From Chryseobacterium sp. 39-10 (lineage in GTDB: Bacteria; Bacteroidota; Bacteroidia; Flavobacteriales; Weeksellaceae), in NCBI GenBank assembly GCA_001898255.1, contig MKTK01000029.1:25892-68565 (forward strand): a DNA stretch of 42,674 nt. The letters run 5' to 3'. Under the pieces are notes generated by a model that did not search any database, was not told where the DNA came from, and saw only the letters and a program-made list of their open reading frames with translations. A program made the position numbers and the translations under genes. This document shows, one piece after another, positions 7,089 to 16,447 of this stretch. Position 1 is the first letter of the stretch; each line of letters begins with the position of its first letter.

Positions 7089-9239
7089 TTAGCGGACAAT
7101 TTTCTTAGTGACAGTTTCATTTTTTGTGGTAACCACTACCAAATATGTTCCGCGAGGTGCGGTGGCGAGGTCAATTTCCTCAACATTTTTATTAAGCTTC
7201 TCAGCATTTCGGATGTGTTTACCTGACGCATCATACACTTTATAGGTAAGAATCGGTGATCCGGAAGAAAGCTGGAATACTCCGTTTCTTACTGCAGAAA
7301 TATGAACCGACGCAGCGGCAGTATTTTCACCTACAGCAAGTGACGAACAATCGAAAGTTGCTTTCCAGCCCGCCATATTAAGGGCAGGATCCGACATAAA
7401 TTTCACCGTAATGGCACCTGTTGAATGCGTAGATGTAAACGGACCAGGAATGGCTGAACCACTCAGCTGACTGCCGTTAGCAAATAACGGAGATGATGTA
7501 CTTGGACCATTGTAGACATCCATAAAATCGTATCCGTCTTCGGTTTCAAACTCCGTAAAGGTCATCTTTAGCTTTGCCCCGCTACTACTTGGATAAAAAG
7601 TTTTCACAATAGTCTCGGTATCGCCATAGTTGCCACTCACTCCACCTGTGTCAGTAAATACTGCACCTGAACACCACAGTGCGTCGGTAAGAATAGTTTG
7701 CTCGTAGGCAAACGCATCAGGGCCGGAACAATCGGTACCCAACTGAATTTTATAATAGCTATTGGCTTGTAGCCCGTTGATGGTAATAGCTTTGTTGGTT
7801 GTCGTTCCCGAAGTCAGTACCGTACCATCATTTTTTTTCACTCTGTATTTCCAATTTGTACCCGCATTATCAACTATCGTAACGGTGGCAGAAGTTCGTC
7901 CAATATTAGTCATCTCCAAACCGGTAATGGTGGATGAGCATGAATTCACACAATTGGTTCCGAGGCAACCTTTTGAATTGACTGTATTTCGAATTAAAGC
8001 TCCCGGTTGAACACCAAATCCGTTGGCAAAATTAATACCGACAGAACTTACTAAGTGGCAGTAACTCATAATAGTACCACCATTGGTTGGAAGGGCTGCA
8101 TTGCAACCTTCATTATTGCCTGAAGCAGGACCACATCCGTCTATTGCGGTATTATTTCCATTCCATGCACAGGCGTGGGTATGTGGAGAACCTAAGTTAT
8201 GACCAATTTCATGGGTCATTGCTTCTATATTCCATGAATACGTTGGAACGTCGGAGTAAGCAAAATTAACACCGGAATAGGAGTATTTGTACGTCGAGCA
8301 AAGCGCATTCACCCATGCAATACTGGTGGTAGCAGGATTTCTGAGGAGTTGTGCCACATCGCCATTAAAGGAGGTTCGATAATTTCTGAACTTGTTCAAT
8401 ATCTGAGATGGTGTTCCCGTAAAAGGGTCTGTACTTGTCCAGACAAAAACTTCGCTGAGGGAAACGGTAATTCCATCGTTGGCATACAGTGTCGAGATGT
8501 TGTTGTGCATGGCAGTAACCCAATTGACGGTTGTGGTAACGTTTGATCCGTTCTGGGTATAGGGCCCATATCCTGCTTCATAATAGATTCGAACGCAGTT
8601 GGCTGTGGCCTTCGAGGAAACCGTATTGGGATCAAATGAAATCTGGGATGCCTTATTTTCCGGAAGTTCGTCTGCTGAGCATGAAAATGGATTTTCACCC
8701 TTCAGATTTTGATCATTATAGGAAACATAATCTCCAGAATCTTTCGTTTTACCAATCACGATGTTGCCTATGTTTTTAATGGAAGAAACACCCACTACAT
8801 CATCTTTGAAAAAACTGATGGCTACTATAGATTCATCATCGCCTTTCACAATTCCCTGGTAGTATGCACCCGCATCGTAATTGACATACCCTTTGTCAGT
8901 GTTCACTTTGAAATCCTGCGTGAAGAATTTGTTTTTCACCAGTTCCAATGCAATGGTTTTTCCATCGAATGGAAAACTGATTTCGATGGCTTCCGGTTTT
9001 TCTGAGGTTATCCGTTGAATTTCTGCACGGTCTAATTTCATCACCGTAATTCCTTCTGCCGCTTTTTGGTACTTCGAGCGTTTTGTTGCAGCAAGATCCT
9101 CTGAGAAAAGATTGTACTTGACAAAGGTTTTCTTGTCGGCCTTGGTATGTCTTACTTTCTCTGCAATTGGCTTTAGTTGCTGGGAAAATCCCCAACCAAA
9201 AAACATCAGAACAAAACTAAATTGTAGAATTTTTTTCAT
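7089..9239 (-). CDS. secreted reprolysin-like zinc metalloprotease with CUB-like and T9SS sorting domains
   Basis: 716 residues. Signal peptide (1-19, ends GWGFSQ) and a propeptide to about residue 190. A metzincin-type catalytic domain follows, with the zinc motif HEIGHNLGSPH at 343-353 (E344 catalytic) and the Met-turn GGTIMSYCH. After that come a fibronectin-like region, a CUB-like domain (about 518-630: WCSGAVFTD, NYGDTE, MDVYNGPS) and a T9SS type A C-terminal domain (about 645-716) ending TVTKKIVR. The product should be exported by Sec, then secreted or surface-anchored by the type IX system, and degrade extracellular protein. Tandem paralogue of the next gene, with the zinc motif at the identical residue number. 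Confidence 0.92.
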   Translation of the reverse strand: MKKILQFSFVLMFFGWGFSQQLKPIAEKVRHTKADKKTFVKYNLFSEDLAATKRSKYQKAAEGITVMKLDRAEIQRITSEKPEAIEISFPFDGKTIALELVKNKFFTQDFKVNTDKGYVNYDAGAYYQGIVKGDDESIVAISFFKDDVVGVSSIKNIGNIVIGKTKDSGDYVSYNDQNLKGENPFSCSADELPENKASQISFDPNTVSSKATANCVRIYYEAGYGPYTQNGSNVTTTVNWVTAMHNNISTLYANDGITVSLSEVFVWTSTDPFTGTPSQILNKFRNYRTSFNGDVAQLLRNPATTSIAWVNALCSTYKYSYSGVNFAYSDVPTYSWNIEAMTHEIGHNLGSPHTHACAWNGNNTAIDGCGPASGNNEGCNAALPTNGGTIMSYCHLVSSVGINFANGFGVQPGALIRNTVNSKGCLGTNCVNSCSSTITGLEMTNIGRTSATVTIVDNAGTNWKYRVKKNDGTVLTSGTTTNKAITINGLQANSYYKIQLGTDCSGPDAFAYEQTILTDALWCSGAVFTDTGGVSGNYGDTETIVKTFYPSSSGAKLKMTFTEFETEDGYDFMDVYNGPSTSSPLFANGSQLSGSAIPGPFTSTHSTGAITVKFMSDPALNMAGWKATFDCSSLAVGENTAAASVHISAVRNGVFQLSSGSPILTYKVYDASGKHIRNAEKLNKNVEEIDLATAPRGTYLVVVTTKNETVTKKIVR

Positions 9240-9345
9240 TATGATAAAGGTTTGATTTAATAATTACAAAAAAACTAAAAATAAATGAGTAATCAGTATA
9301 ATTTTCCATTTATTATCTAAATCAAGAATCAAGATATAAAAAAAA

Positions 9346-9365
9346 CCGGCCCAAAAATGAGCCGG
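9346..9365 (-). terminator. terminator of the upstream metalloprotease paralogue
   Basis: CCGGC pairs with GCCGG, extended by CA/TG across a mismatch, and on the reverse strand is followed by a run of eight or nine T. It separates the two tandem protease genes and suggests they are transcribed separately. Confidence 0.7.
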
Positions 9366-9389
9366 CTATGATAGTTGATCATATGAGAA

Positions 9390-11543
9390 TTATCTCACAA
9401 TCTTTTTAGTAACTGTTCCTTTATCAGTGGTAACAGATACAACATACGTTCCCGCTGGAGCGTTGGCCAGATCAAGTTTTTCATCAGTTGAACTTACTTT
9501 TCCAGATGTTTTCACCGTTTTACCAGAAGCGTCATATACTTGCCAAGAAAGAATCTTGTCGGTTGAACTAATGGTAAACGCTCCTTTAGCAGTGCCTGCA
9601 TAAATCACAACATTTTTGTCTGCAGAAGCTTCTTTAGTTCCTAAAGTAACACACTCAAAAGTACCTTTCCAACCAGTGTTGTTACCAGATCCGTTAGAAA
9701 TAAATCTTACTGTGATTGCACCTGTTGCATGCGTTGATTGATAAGGACCAGGAATGGTGGTTCCACTTTGGGTACCAGGACCTGGGAATCGTGGTGAGGA
9801 TAAACTAGGGCCATTATAAACAATCATATAATCGGTTGACACTTCTGTATTGAATTCGCTGAAAGTCAACTTCAATTTATCACCAGCATTGGTAGGATAA
9901 AACGTTTTATACCAGTTTTCGGCATCACCATAATTTCCTGTTTCACCTCCTGAATCTGTAAATACAACACCTGAACACCAATCTGCATCGGTTAAAATTA
10001 ACGATCTAAACTGATAAGCGGATGCCGCCGTACATTCAGGACCTACTGCTATATAATAGAATTTTCCCGGAGAAAGATTGCTTAAATTCAATACTTTGTT
10101 ATTCGTTACTCCTGTTTCTACTACAGTACCATCAGTTTTCGACAAGGTATATCTCCAGCTTGTCCCAACTGTATCTGTAATGGTAGCTTTTAAAGAATTA
10201 GCAGTTACGGTATTGACTACGAAACCTGTAGCTGTTGCAGAACAAGGATTTACGCAATCTGTTCCTAAACACGAACTGCTGTTGATTCTGCTTCGGATTA
10301 GCGCACCAGGTTGTGGTCCGAAACCATTCGCAAAATTAATCCCTACTGAAGAAACCAAGTGACAGTAACTCATGATGGTTCCCCCTTTTCCAGGAAGAGG
10401 CCCGTTACATCCTTCGTTATTTCCGGAAGCAGGTCCGCAACCGTCAATGGCTGTATTATTACCATTCCATTTGCAGGCATGGGTATGTGGCGATCCAAGG
10501 TTGTGCCCAATTTCGTGGGTCATTGCTTCAATATTCCAAGAATAAGTAGGTACATTCTGATACTGGAAGTTTACGCCCGAGTAGGAATAATTGGAAGAAG
10601 TACAGAGTGTATCCAAATATGCGATACTGGTTGTTGCAGGATTTCTAACCAATTGAGCCACATCTCCGTTGAAAGAAGTTCTTGTTGCTCTGAATTGATT
10701 TAAGATCTGGTTAGGTTCACCTGTATAAGGATCTAGCGTAGTCCATACCATTACACTGCTTAATGCCACGGTAATACCGTCGTTGGCATAAAGAGTAGAG
10801 ATATTGTTGTGCATGGCGGTTACCCAGTTGGTAGCAGTCGTTACATTGGATCCGTTTTGTGTATAAGGTCCATACCCAACTTCATAATAAATCCTCACAC
10901 AGTTCGTGGTCATTGGACTTGTCATTGTTGAAGGATCAAAAGAAGGTGCTGAAGTGCCATTTTGTGGCAACTCATCAACACCACAAGTGAAAGGATTGCT
11001 TCCCTTCAACTTTTGGTCATTATATGAAACGTAATCCTCGGAGTTCTTGGCTTTTCCTAAAACCACATTACCAACATCTTTGATGGAAGTTACCCCCATC
11101 ATTTCGTCGTTAAAGAAGCTTACTGCAACAAGGGATTCATTATCACCTTTCACAATTCCCTGGTAGTAAACCCCGGGCGTGTAGCTGGCCGCACCTTTTT
11201 CAGTAGTTACCGCAAAATCATGAGTTAGAAAATTATTTCTAACCAGCTCTACTGTTACATTTTGTCCTTCGAACGGGAAAGACATTTCAAGCGCCTCTGG
11301 TCGTTCAGCATTGATGCGCTGCACTTCAGATTTCTTGAGTTGCATTACCGTAATGCCCTCTGCAGCAGCGTTATATGCCGCTTGCCTATTGGCGGACCGA
11401 TCAACAGTAAAGAGATCGTACTTTACAAACGTTTTCTTTGCAGTTTGTGAATTTTTAACTTTCTGTGCTACAGGCCTCAGATTCTGAGAAAAACCTACAG
11501 AAAAAATTGCCAAACTGAAACACAATTGGAAAATTCTCTTCAT
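9390..11543 (-). CDS. secreted reprolysin-like zinc metalloprotease with CUB-like and T9SS sorting domains, paralogue 2
   Basis: 717 residues from the ATG at 11543 (MKRIFQLCFSLAIFSVGFSQ, a good signal peptide). The frame extends 41 codons further upstream, but that part is AT-rich intergenic sequence. Same domain order as the 7089-9239 protein: propeptide, catalytic domain with HEIGHNLGSPH at 343-353 and Met-turn GGTIMSYCH, fibronectin-like region, CUB-like domain (WCSGVVFTD, NYGDAE, MIVYNGPS), T9SS type A domain ending TVTKKIVR. The catalytic halves are very similar and the fibronectin-like and sorting regions more diverged, consistent with a tandem duplication followed by change in the accessory domains. 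Confidence 0.92.
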   Translation of the reverse strand: MKRIFQLCFSLAIFSVGFSQNLRPVAQKVKNSQTAKKTFVKYDLFTVDRSANRQAAYNAAAEGITVMQLKKSEVQRINAERPEALEMSFPFEGQNVTVELVRNNFLTHDFAVTTEKGAASYTPGVYYQGIVKGDNESLVAVSFFNDEMMGVTSIKDVGNVVLGKAKNSEDYVSYNDQKLKGSNPFTCGVDELPQNGTSAPSFDPSTMTSPMTTNCVRIYYEVGYGPYTQNGSNVTTATNWVTAMHNNISTLYANDGITVALSSVMVWTTLDPYTGEPNQILNQFRATRTSFNGDVAQLVRNPATTSIAYLDTLCTSSNYSYSGVNFQYQNVPTYSWNIEAMTHEIGHNLGSPHTHACKWNGNNTAIDGCGPASGNNEGCNGPLPGKGGTIMSYCHLVSSVGINFANGFGPQPGALIRSRINSSSCLGTDCVNPCSATATGFVVNTVTANSLKATITDTVGTSWRYTLSKTDGTVVETGVTNNKVLNLSNLSPGKFYYIAVGPECTAASAYQFRSLILTDADWCSGVVFTDSGGETGNYGDAENWYKTFYPTNAGDKLKLTFSEFNTEVSTDYMIVYNGPSLSSPRFPGPGTQSGTTIPGPYQSTHATGAITVRFISNGSGNNTGWKGTFECVTLGTKEASADKNVVIYAGTAKGAFTISSTDKILSWQVYDASGKTVKTSGKVSSTDEKLDLANAPAGTYVVSVTTDKGTVTKKIVR

Positions 11544-11676
11544 AACAATTAAATATTTTTTTAAATTTTTTTTGAATGCACAAAAAAACAAAATAATATT
11601 GATATAAATCACAATCTCTATTATTTTAACATTATATAACATCAATCCTTCTACATCAATGTTCAATATGTTTAAT

Positions 11677-11684
11677 TATCTTTG
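11677..11684 (+). promoter_or_regulatory. -7 promoter box for hemJ-gldF-gldG
   Basis: TATCTTTG, an exact TAnnTTTG, 17 bases before the hemJ ATG. No good TTG element upstream. Confidence 0.55.
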
Positions 11685-11700
11685 CAGCTAAATTTTTCAC

Positions 11701-12246
11701 ATGCTTTACACGATCATCAAAGCGGTTCATATTATTTTTATGGTGAGCTATTTTGCCGGGATTTTCTATTTGGTTCGGCTTTTTGTTTATTATAAGGATA
11801 CAGATGTTTTCGATGAAGTAAAAAAGCAAATCCTTCGAAAGCAGTATACTTTTATGGCACGTCGGCTCTGGAACATTATCGTTGTGCCAGCAGGAATCAT
11901 CATGCTGATCAGCGGTTTGGTGATGTTGGTGCTGAATTCGGGATTAATGAAAATGGCATGGTTTCATCTAAAACTTAGCTTTTTAATCGCTTTGCTTGCG
12001 TACCACTTTTGGTGCTGGAAGAAGGTACTGCAACTGAAAAGTCTGGATGGCCAACCTTTACCTATTAAAAACATCAAGCTGCGTCAGCAAAACGAAATTG
12101 CCACCTTTATTTTGTTTCTTGTTGTTTTTACAGTGGTGCTTAAATCAATGGTGATCACCTACTGGTGGCAATTAACTGTAGGTTTTCTCGTTTTGGTGGT
12201 ATTGATTATGGCCACCGTGAAACTGGTGAATAAAAGTAAAAAATAA
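11701..12246 (+). CDS. hemJ: protoporphyrinogen IX oxidase HemJ / CopD family membrane protein
   Basis: 181 residues with four or five membrane helices. The N-terminus KAVHIIFMVSYFAGIFYLVRLFVYY carries the conserved His (H10) and the W/Y-F-A-G-x-FYLxRL pattern of the UPF0093/HemJ family; a second typical segment is MKMAWFHLKLSFLIALLAYH. HemJ oxidises protoporphyrinogen IX to protoporphyrin IX in the inner membrane in bacteria that lack HemG or HemY. No other heme gene is in the window, so a broader CopD-like role is possible. Followed after 36 bases by gldF on the same strand. Confidence 0.8.
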   Translation: MLYTIIKAVHIIFMVSYFAGIFYLVRLFVYYKDTDVFDEVKKQILRKQYTFMARRLWNIIVVPAGIIMLISGLVMLVLNSGLMKMAWFHLKLSFLIALLAYHFWCWKKVLQLKSLDGQPLPIKNIKLRQQNEIATFILFLVVFTVVLKSMVITYWWQLTVGFLVLVVLIMATVKLVNKSKK

Positions 12247-12282
12247 ATTGCGAGAACGACACTCAACCTCCCGACCTGTATT

Positions 12283-13011
12283 ATGATTGCAATATTAAAA
12301 AAAGAACTGTGGAGCTATTTCGGAAATTGGAGCGCGTGGATCATCATTGCGGCTTTCAGTATTATCGGGACGCTCTTTTTATTTTTTTTCGAAAACGATT
12401 CAAATATTTTCGAGATTGGCACCGCATCTTTGCAAAGTTATTTTGTACTTGCACCTTGGTTGCTGATGTTTCTTATCCCGGCAATTTCGATGAAAAGCAT
12501 TGCTGAAGAACAGCAAAGCGGAACTTTATACTGGCTCTTTGCACAACCCGTGAAAGTTTCGGAAATTATCCTGGGGAAATACTTCGCAATTCTACTCGTA
12601 GGAGTGGCCTGCTTGCTGCCTTCACTGGTATATCTGTACACCGTTTACATTTTGGGGGTTCCGGCAGGAAACATTGATTTGGGTGCTACCGCCGGAAGTT
12701 ACTTGGGACTTATCATCCTGACTGCAACTTTTTCCGCAGTTGGTATTTTGGCTTCTTCGTTTACCCAAAACCAAATCGTCGCCTACTTATCCGGCGTTTT
12801 CCTGTGCTTTATTTTCTATTTTGGAATAGAGCAACTGGCCAACTACAAACTGTTGGGCGGCGCTGACTATTTCCTTTCAAAACTGGGCTTTTACCAGCAT
12901 TTTTTAGCATTTACGCGGGGGCTTATCGACCTTCAGGATGTGTGTTACTTTATGCTGATTATCGTCATTTGTCTTTTTTTGGCCACTAAATTCGTCCAAA
13001 AGAAAAAGTAA
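12283..13011 (+). CDS. gldF: gliding-associated ABC transporter permease GldF
   Basis: 242 residues, six predicted membrane helices, ABC-2 type permease (MIAILKKELWSYFGNWSAWIIIAAFSIIG at the start; IAEEQQSGTLYWLFAQPVKVSEIILGKY in the first cytoplasmic loop). In Flavobacterium johnsoniae GldA (ATPase), GldF and GldG form an ABC transporter needed for gliding. gldG follows after 10 bases and the ATPase gldA is not in this window. Presence does not prove gliding: many non-gliding flavobacteria keep these genes. Confidence 0.9.
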   Translation: MIAILKKELWSYFGNWSAWIIIAAFSIIGTLFLFFFENDSNIFEIGTASLQSYFVLAPWLLMFLIPAISMKSIAEEQQSGTLYWLFAQPVKVSEIILGKYFAILLVGVACLLPSLVYLYTVYILGVPAGNIDLGATAGSYLGLIILTATFSAVGILASSFTQNQIVAYLSGVFLCFIFYFGIEQLANYKLLGGADYFLSKLGFYQHFLAFTRGLIDLQDVCYFMLIIVICLFLATKFVQKKK

Positions 13012-13021
13012 TCTTTAAGCC

Positions 13022-14677
13022 ATGAACAAAAAGAATATATTTCCCCTTATACTCTTACTTCTGCTGATGCTGGGAGTTTTCGGACTTTTTAATAAGCGAG
13101 TCGATCTTACACAGGAAAAGAGATATACGCTTTCACCATCTACGATAAAAATTCTGAAATCAGTGGGCAAACCCCTGTCAGTTGATGTCTATCTGGAAGG
13201 CGATTTCCCGGCCAGTTTCCGTCAGTTGCAGAACGAAACAAAATTTATACTGGAAGAATTTCGACAAATCAACCCAAAAATAGATTACAAATTCATCGAT
13301 CCTATTAAAGGAAAAATGTCAAAAGACACGCTGGCTGCGATGGGAATGCAACCTTCGATTCTTCCGGAAATGAAAGACGGAAAAATCTCTGAAATCGTAA
13401 TGTTTCCTTACGCTGCGTTGAAATATGATAATTATGGAACTTCCATACCGCTCATTATTAATCAGAGTGGAATTGAGGCATCAGAACAACTCAGCAAATC
13501 CATCGAAAACTTGGAATATAATTTTGCATCCAATATTAAAGCCATTACCGAAGAACACAAAAAGAATGTCGGTGTACTGATCAATCAGGACGAGCTAAGC
13601 CCGGATCAGTTTCAGGGTTTTATGCAAATGACCCTAGAAAATTATAATGCGGGACCTGTTATTCCCGCCAATGGCAAAGACCTTACCTTAGCCGATGTTC
13701 CGCAGCTGAAAAAAATGGATGCTTTGGTGATTGCCAAACCGCGCAAACCTTTCACCGATAACGAAAAAGTCATTCTGGATCAATACATCATGAATGGCGG
13801 CAAAACCCTCTGGATGATTGATGCCGTGAATGCCGAAATGGACACGTTGTTCCAATCAAAAAAAATAATGGCTTACCCAACTGATACAAACTTGGGCGAT
13901 TTCTTCTTCAATTATGGCTTGCGGATTAATTCGGGCTTGGTGAAAGACATGAAGAAATCGGCACTCATCAGAATTGTATCGGGTGAAATTGCAGGAAATC
14001 CACAGTACAGCAGTTTTCTTTGGCCCTATTTCCCACTTGGCATTGCGGAGAATAAAAATCCGATCACAAAAAATATCAACCCCGTAAAGTTTGAATTCCC
14101 AACGTCGATCGATACTTTAGGACGAAAAGGAATTAAGACCAATGTGCTGTTTCAATCGAGCGAACGCACCAATATCAAGCAAGTTCCGAATTATGTAGCA
14201 CTGGCCGAAATTGTGCGTGCCGACTCGCTGAGCGAATTCGACAAGCCCAGTGCCCCTAAAATTTTTGCGGTGAGCTTACAAGGAAAATTCACTTCTGCCT
14301 ATGCACAGCGCAGCGAAAGAAATACGTATCCCGGTTTTAAAGCTCAAAGTCCGGAAAACAAAATGATCGTTATTGCCGACGGCGATGTGGGAAGAAATCA
14401 AATATACAAAGGAAAAGCTTTGCCACTTGGCGAGGATTTGCTCACTAAGCAACGCTATGGCAACGAACAGTTTCTGCGCAATGCACTCGATTTTTTGCTG
14501 GACGATGCTAATCTTATGGAACTTCGGAACAGAAATATTGAAGCCCGACTCCTCGATCGCCAACGAATTGATGAAGAAAAAACCAATTGGCAATGGCTCA
14601 ATCTTTTACTGCCCGTTGGTATTGCTGCCGCTTTAGGAGGATTGTTTTATTGGTTAAGGAAGAGGAAATTTGGATAG
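13022..14677 (+). CDS. gldG: gliding-associated ABC transporter component GldG
   Basis: 551 residues. One N-terminal helix (about 5-24), a long periplasmic region beginning NKRVDLTQEKRYTLSPSTIKILKSVG as in the GldG/ABC_transp_aux family, and a C-terminal helix (about 524-542) followed by the basic tail WLRKRKFG. It partners GldF in the putative exporter. The family has a fold like the auxiliary substrate-handling domain of ABC-2 transporters; its substrate is unknown. Closely coupled to gldF (10-base gap). No clear terminator follows; the next gene is convergent. Confidence 0.9.
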   Translation: MNKKNIFPLILLLLLMLGVFGLFNKRVDLTQEKRYTLSPSTIKILKSVGKPLSVDVYLEGDFPASFRQLQNETKFILEEFRQINPKIDYKFIDPIKGKMSKDTLAAMGMQPSILPEMKDGKISEIVMFPYAALKYDNYGTSIPLIINQSGIEASEQLSKSIENLEYNFASNIKAITEEHKKNVGVLINQDELSPDQFQGFMQMTLENYNAGPVIPANGKDLTLADVPQLKKMDALVIAKPRKPFTDNEKVILDQYIMNGGKTLWMIDAVNAEMDTLFQSKKIMAYPTDTNLGDFFFNYGLRINSGLVKDMKKSALIRIVSGEIAGNPQYSSFLWPYFPLGIAENKNPITKNINPVKFEFPTSIDTLGRKGIKTNVLFQSSERTNIKQVPNYVALAEIVRADSLSEFDKPSAPKIFAVSLQGKFTSAYAQRSERNTYPGFKAQSPENKMIVIADGDVGRNQIYKGKALPLGEDLLTKQRYGNEQFLRNALDFLLDDANLMELRNRNIEARLLDRQRIDEEKTNWQWLNLLLPVGIAAALGGLFYWLRKRKFG

Positions 14678-14731
14678 ATAAATCGAGCAGAGAAAACAAA
14701 AATTTGCCGCTCAAAAGAATAGGTGTTATCG

Positions 14732-15160
14732 TTACACATCTTTTATAAAATCTTCATATTCGCGATAAAACCTCTCGAAGCCGTCCATTTTATCTACAAA
14801 AAATTCGAAGATTTCTCGCCACGAATTTTTGTTGAAAATAGAAACATTCTCTTTGGTGACCCAAATTCTGGAAATCACTTTACCATGATCTAGCGTATAA
14901 AATTCATCCTTATTGAATGCTCCTATTTCATCCTGCAACAAAAGCTCTAAAGACCAAATCTTCTCGTAATACGCATTTCGAAAAAGCTCTTCTTTCATTT
15001 CAATATCGAGTGCCACTTCAGCTTTCTTATGATCTGCCAAAAATTTAAAAGAAAAATCTTTGATTTTGGTATCATACAAAATCCATTTTCGGGGAAAACT
15101 TTTTCCGAATGCCGTCCAGAATTCCTTTTTAAGTTGCTGTGCTTCTTGCTTCGAAAACAT
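14732..15160 (-). CDS. DUF4268 family protein
   Basis: 142 residues, soluble, rich in aromatic and charged residues (KKEFWTAFGKSFPRKWILYDTKIKDFSFKF, ELLLQDEIGAF, IWVTKENVSIFNKNSW). Matches the DUF4268 family as I remember it; no catalytic motif is obvious. It starts 5 bases after the kbl stop, so the two are probably co-transcribed and translationally linked. Function unknown; the coupling to kbl may reflect only chromosomal convenience. Confidence 0.75.
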   Translation of the reverse strand: MFSKQEAQQLKKEFWTAFGKSFPRKWILYDTKIKDFSFKFLADHKKAEVALDIEMKEELFRNAYYEKIWSLELLLQDEIGAFNKDEFYTLDHGKVISRIWVTKENVSIFNKNSWREIFEFFVDKMDGFERFYREYEDFIKDV

Positions 15161-15165
15161 ACATT

Positions 15166-16362
15166 TTAGGAAATAACGCCAAGTTCTTTGCCCACTTTCT
15201 CGAATGCAGCAATCGCATGATCCAAATGTTCCCGGGTATGAGCTGCCGACAACTGCACCCGAATTCTGGCTTTCCCTTTTGGCACAACGGGATAGAAAAA
15301 CCCGATCACATAAATGCCTTCATCCATCAACCTTTCTGCCATTTTCTGTGATAAAGGCGCATCGTAAAGCATTACCGGAACAATTGCGGCATCTCCATCA
15401 GGAATATCAAATCCTTTGGCTTTCATCTGAGTTCGGAAGTAATCGGCATTCTGCATTACCTGATCGCGCAATGAGGTATCGTCTGAAATCATATCTAACA
15501 CTTTCAGTGCAGCACCCACAATTCCGGGCGCCAAAGAATTAGAAAAAAGATACGGACGAGAACGCTGGCGCAACATGTCAATGATTTCTTTTTTACCTGA
15601 AGTGAATCCGCCCAAAGCACCGCCTAATGCTTTTCCTAAGGTTGACGTAATGATATCAACCCTGCCCATTACCTCATTGGCTTCATGGGTACCACGACCC
15701 GTTTTACCGATAAATCCTGTTGCGTGCGAATCGTCCACCATAACCAGGCAGTCGTATTTTTCTGCAAGATCGCAAACACCTTTCAAATTGGCAACAATAC
15801 CATCCATAGAAAATACACCATCAGTTACAATAATCCGAAAACGATGATTCTTCTCCGCTGCCGTCTTCAGTTGTGCCTCCAGATCAGCCATATCATTGTT
15901 CTTATAGCGATATCTTGATGCTTTGCAAAGCCGCACGCCATCAATGATGGATGCATGATTCAACTCATCTGAAATAATAGCATCCTCCTCCGAAAATAGG
16001 GGCTCGAAAACACCACCATTTGCATCGAAACACGCAGCATACAAAATGGTATCTTCCATTCCTAAGAACTGAGAAATTTTGGCTTCCAATTCTTTATGAA
16101 TATCCTGTGTTCCGCAGATAAAACGGACCGATGACATACCATAGCCGCGCTTATCAATCATTTCCTGTGATGCCTTCATCACCAATGGATGGTTGGAAAG
16201 TCCCAGGTAATTATTAGCACAAAAATTCAGCAGCTTTTTACCATTCGCTTCAATGACTGCAGATTGTTGCGATGTGATGATTCTTTCGGTTTTGAACAAA
16301 CCGTCGTTTTTTATATTTTGCAATTCGTTGTGCAGTGTTTCCAAATAGGTGGTAGAAATCAT
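15166..16362 (-). CDS. kbl: glycine C-acetyltransferase (2-amino-3-ketobutyrate CoA ligase)
   Basis: 398 residues, the family length. PLP-dependent alpha-oxoamine synthase that cleaves 2-amino-3-ketobutyrate with CoA into glycine and acetyl-CoA, the second step of threonine breakdown. The Schiff-base lysine is K244 in [13 protein letters not shown], the same number as in E. coli Kbl. Other marks are [19 protein letters not shown], and [16 protein letters not shown]. The short alternative (AONS, BioF, SPT) families share the fold, but the length and sequence style favour Kbl. No tdh gene is beside it. Confidence 0.92.
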   Translation of the reverse strand: MISTTYLETLHNELQNIKNDGLFKTERIITSQQSAVIEANGKKLLNFCANNYLGLSNHPLVMKASQEMIDKRGYGMSSVRFICGTQDIHKELEAKISQFLGMEDTILYAACFDANGGVFEPLFSEEDAIISDELNHASIIDGVRLCKASRYRYKNNDMADLEAQLKTAAEKNHRFRIIVTDGVFSMDGIVANLKGVCDLAEKYDCLVMVDDSHATGFIGKTGRGTHEANEVMGRVDIITSTLGKALGGALGGFTSGKKEIIDMLRQRSRPYLFSNSLAPGIVGAALKVLDMISDDTSLRDQVMQNADYFRTQMKAKGFDIPDGDAAIVPVMLYDAPLSQKMAERLMDEGIYVIGFFYPVVPKGKARIRVQLSAAHTREHLDHAIAAFEKVGKELGVIS

Positions 16363-16400
16363 GATGATTGAGGGGTTTTATTGTGGGCTAAATTACAAAA

Positions 16401-16424
16401 AAAGCACTCATTTATGAGCGCTTT
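16401..16424 (-). terminator. terminator of the M1 aminopeptidase gene
   Basis: AAAGC-CTCA pairs with TGAG-GCTTT across one mismatch around loop TTTA; on the reverse strand a T-run follows. It lies 24 bases past the stop at 16448. Confidence 0.75.
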
Positions 16425-16447
16425 TGAAGTTAAAACAAAGATTGAAT

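Noticed and set aside
8370..8380. GGTTCGA-like sequence suggesting a tRNA T-arm
   Set aside because: Lies within the metalloprotease reading frame and no acceptor or anticodon stems surround it.
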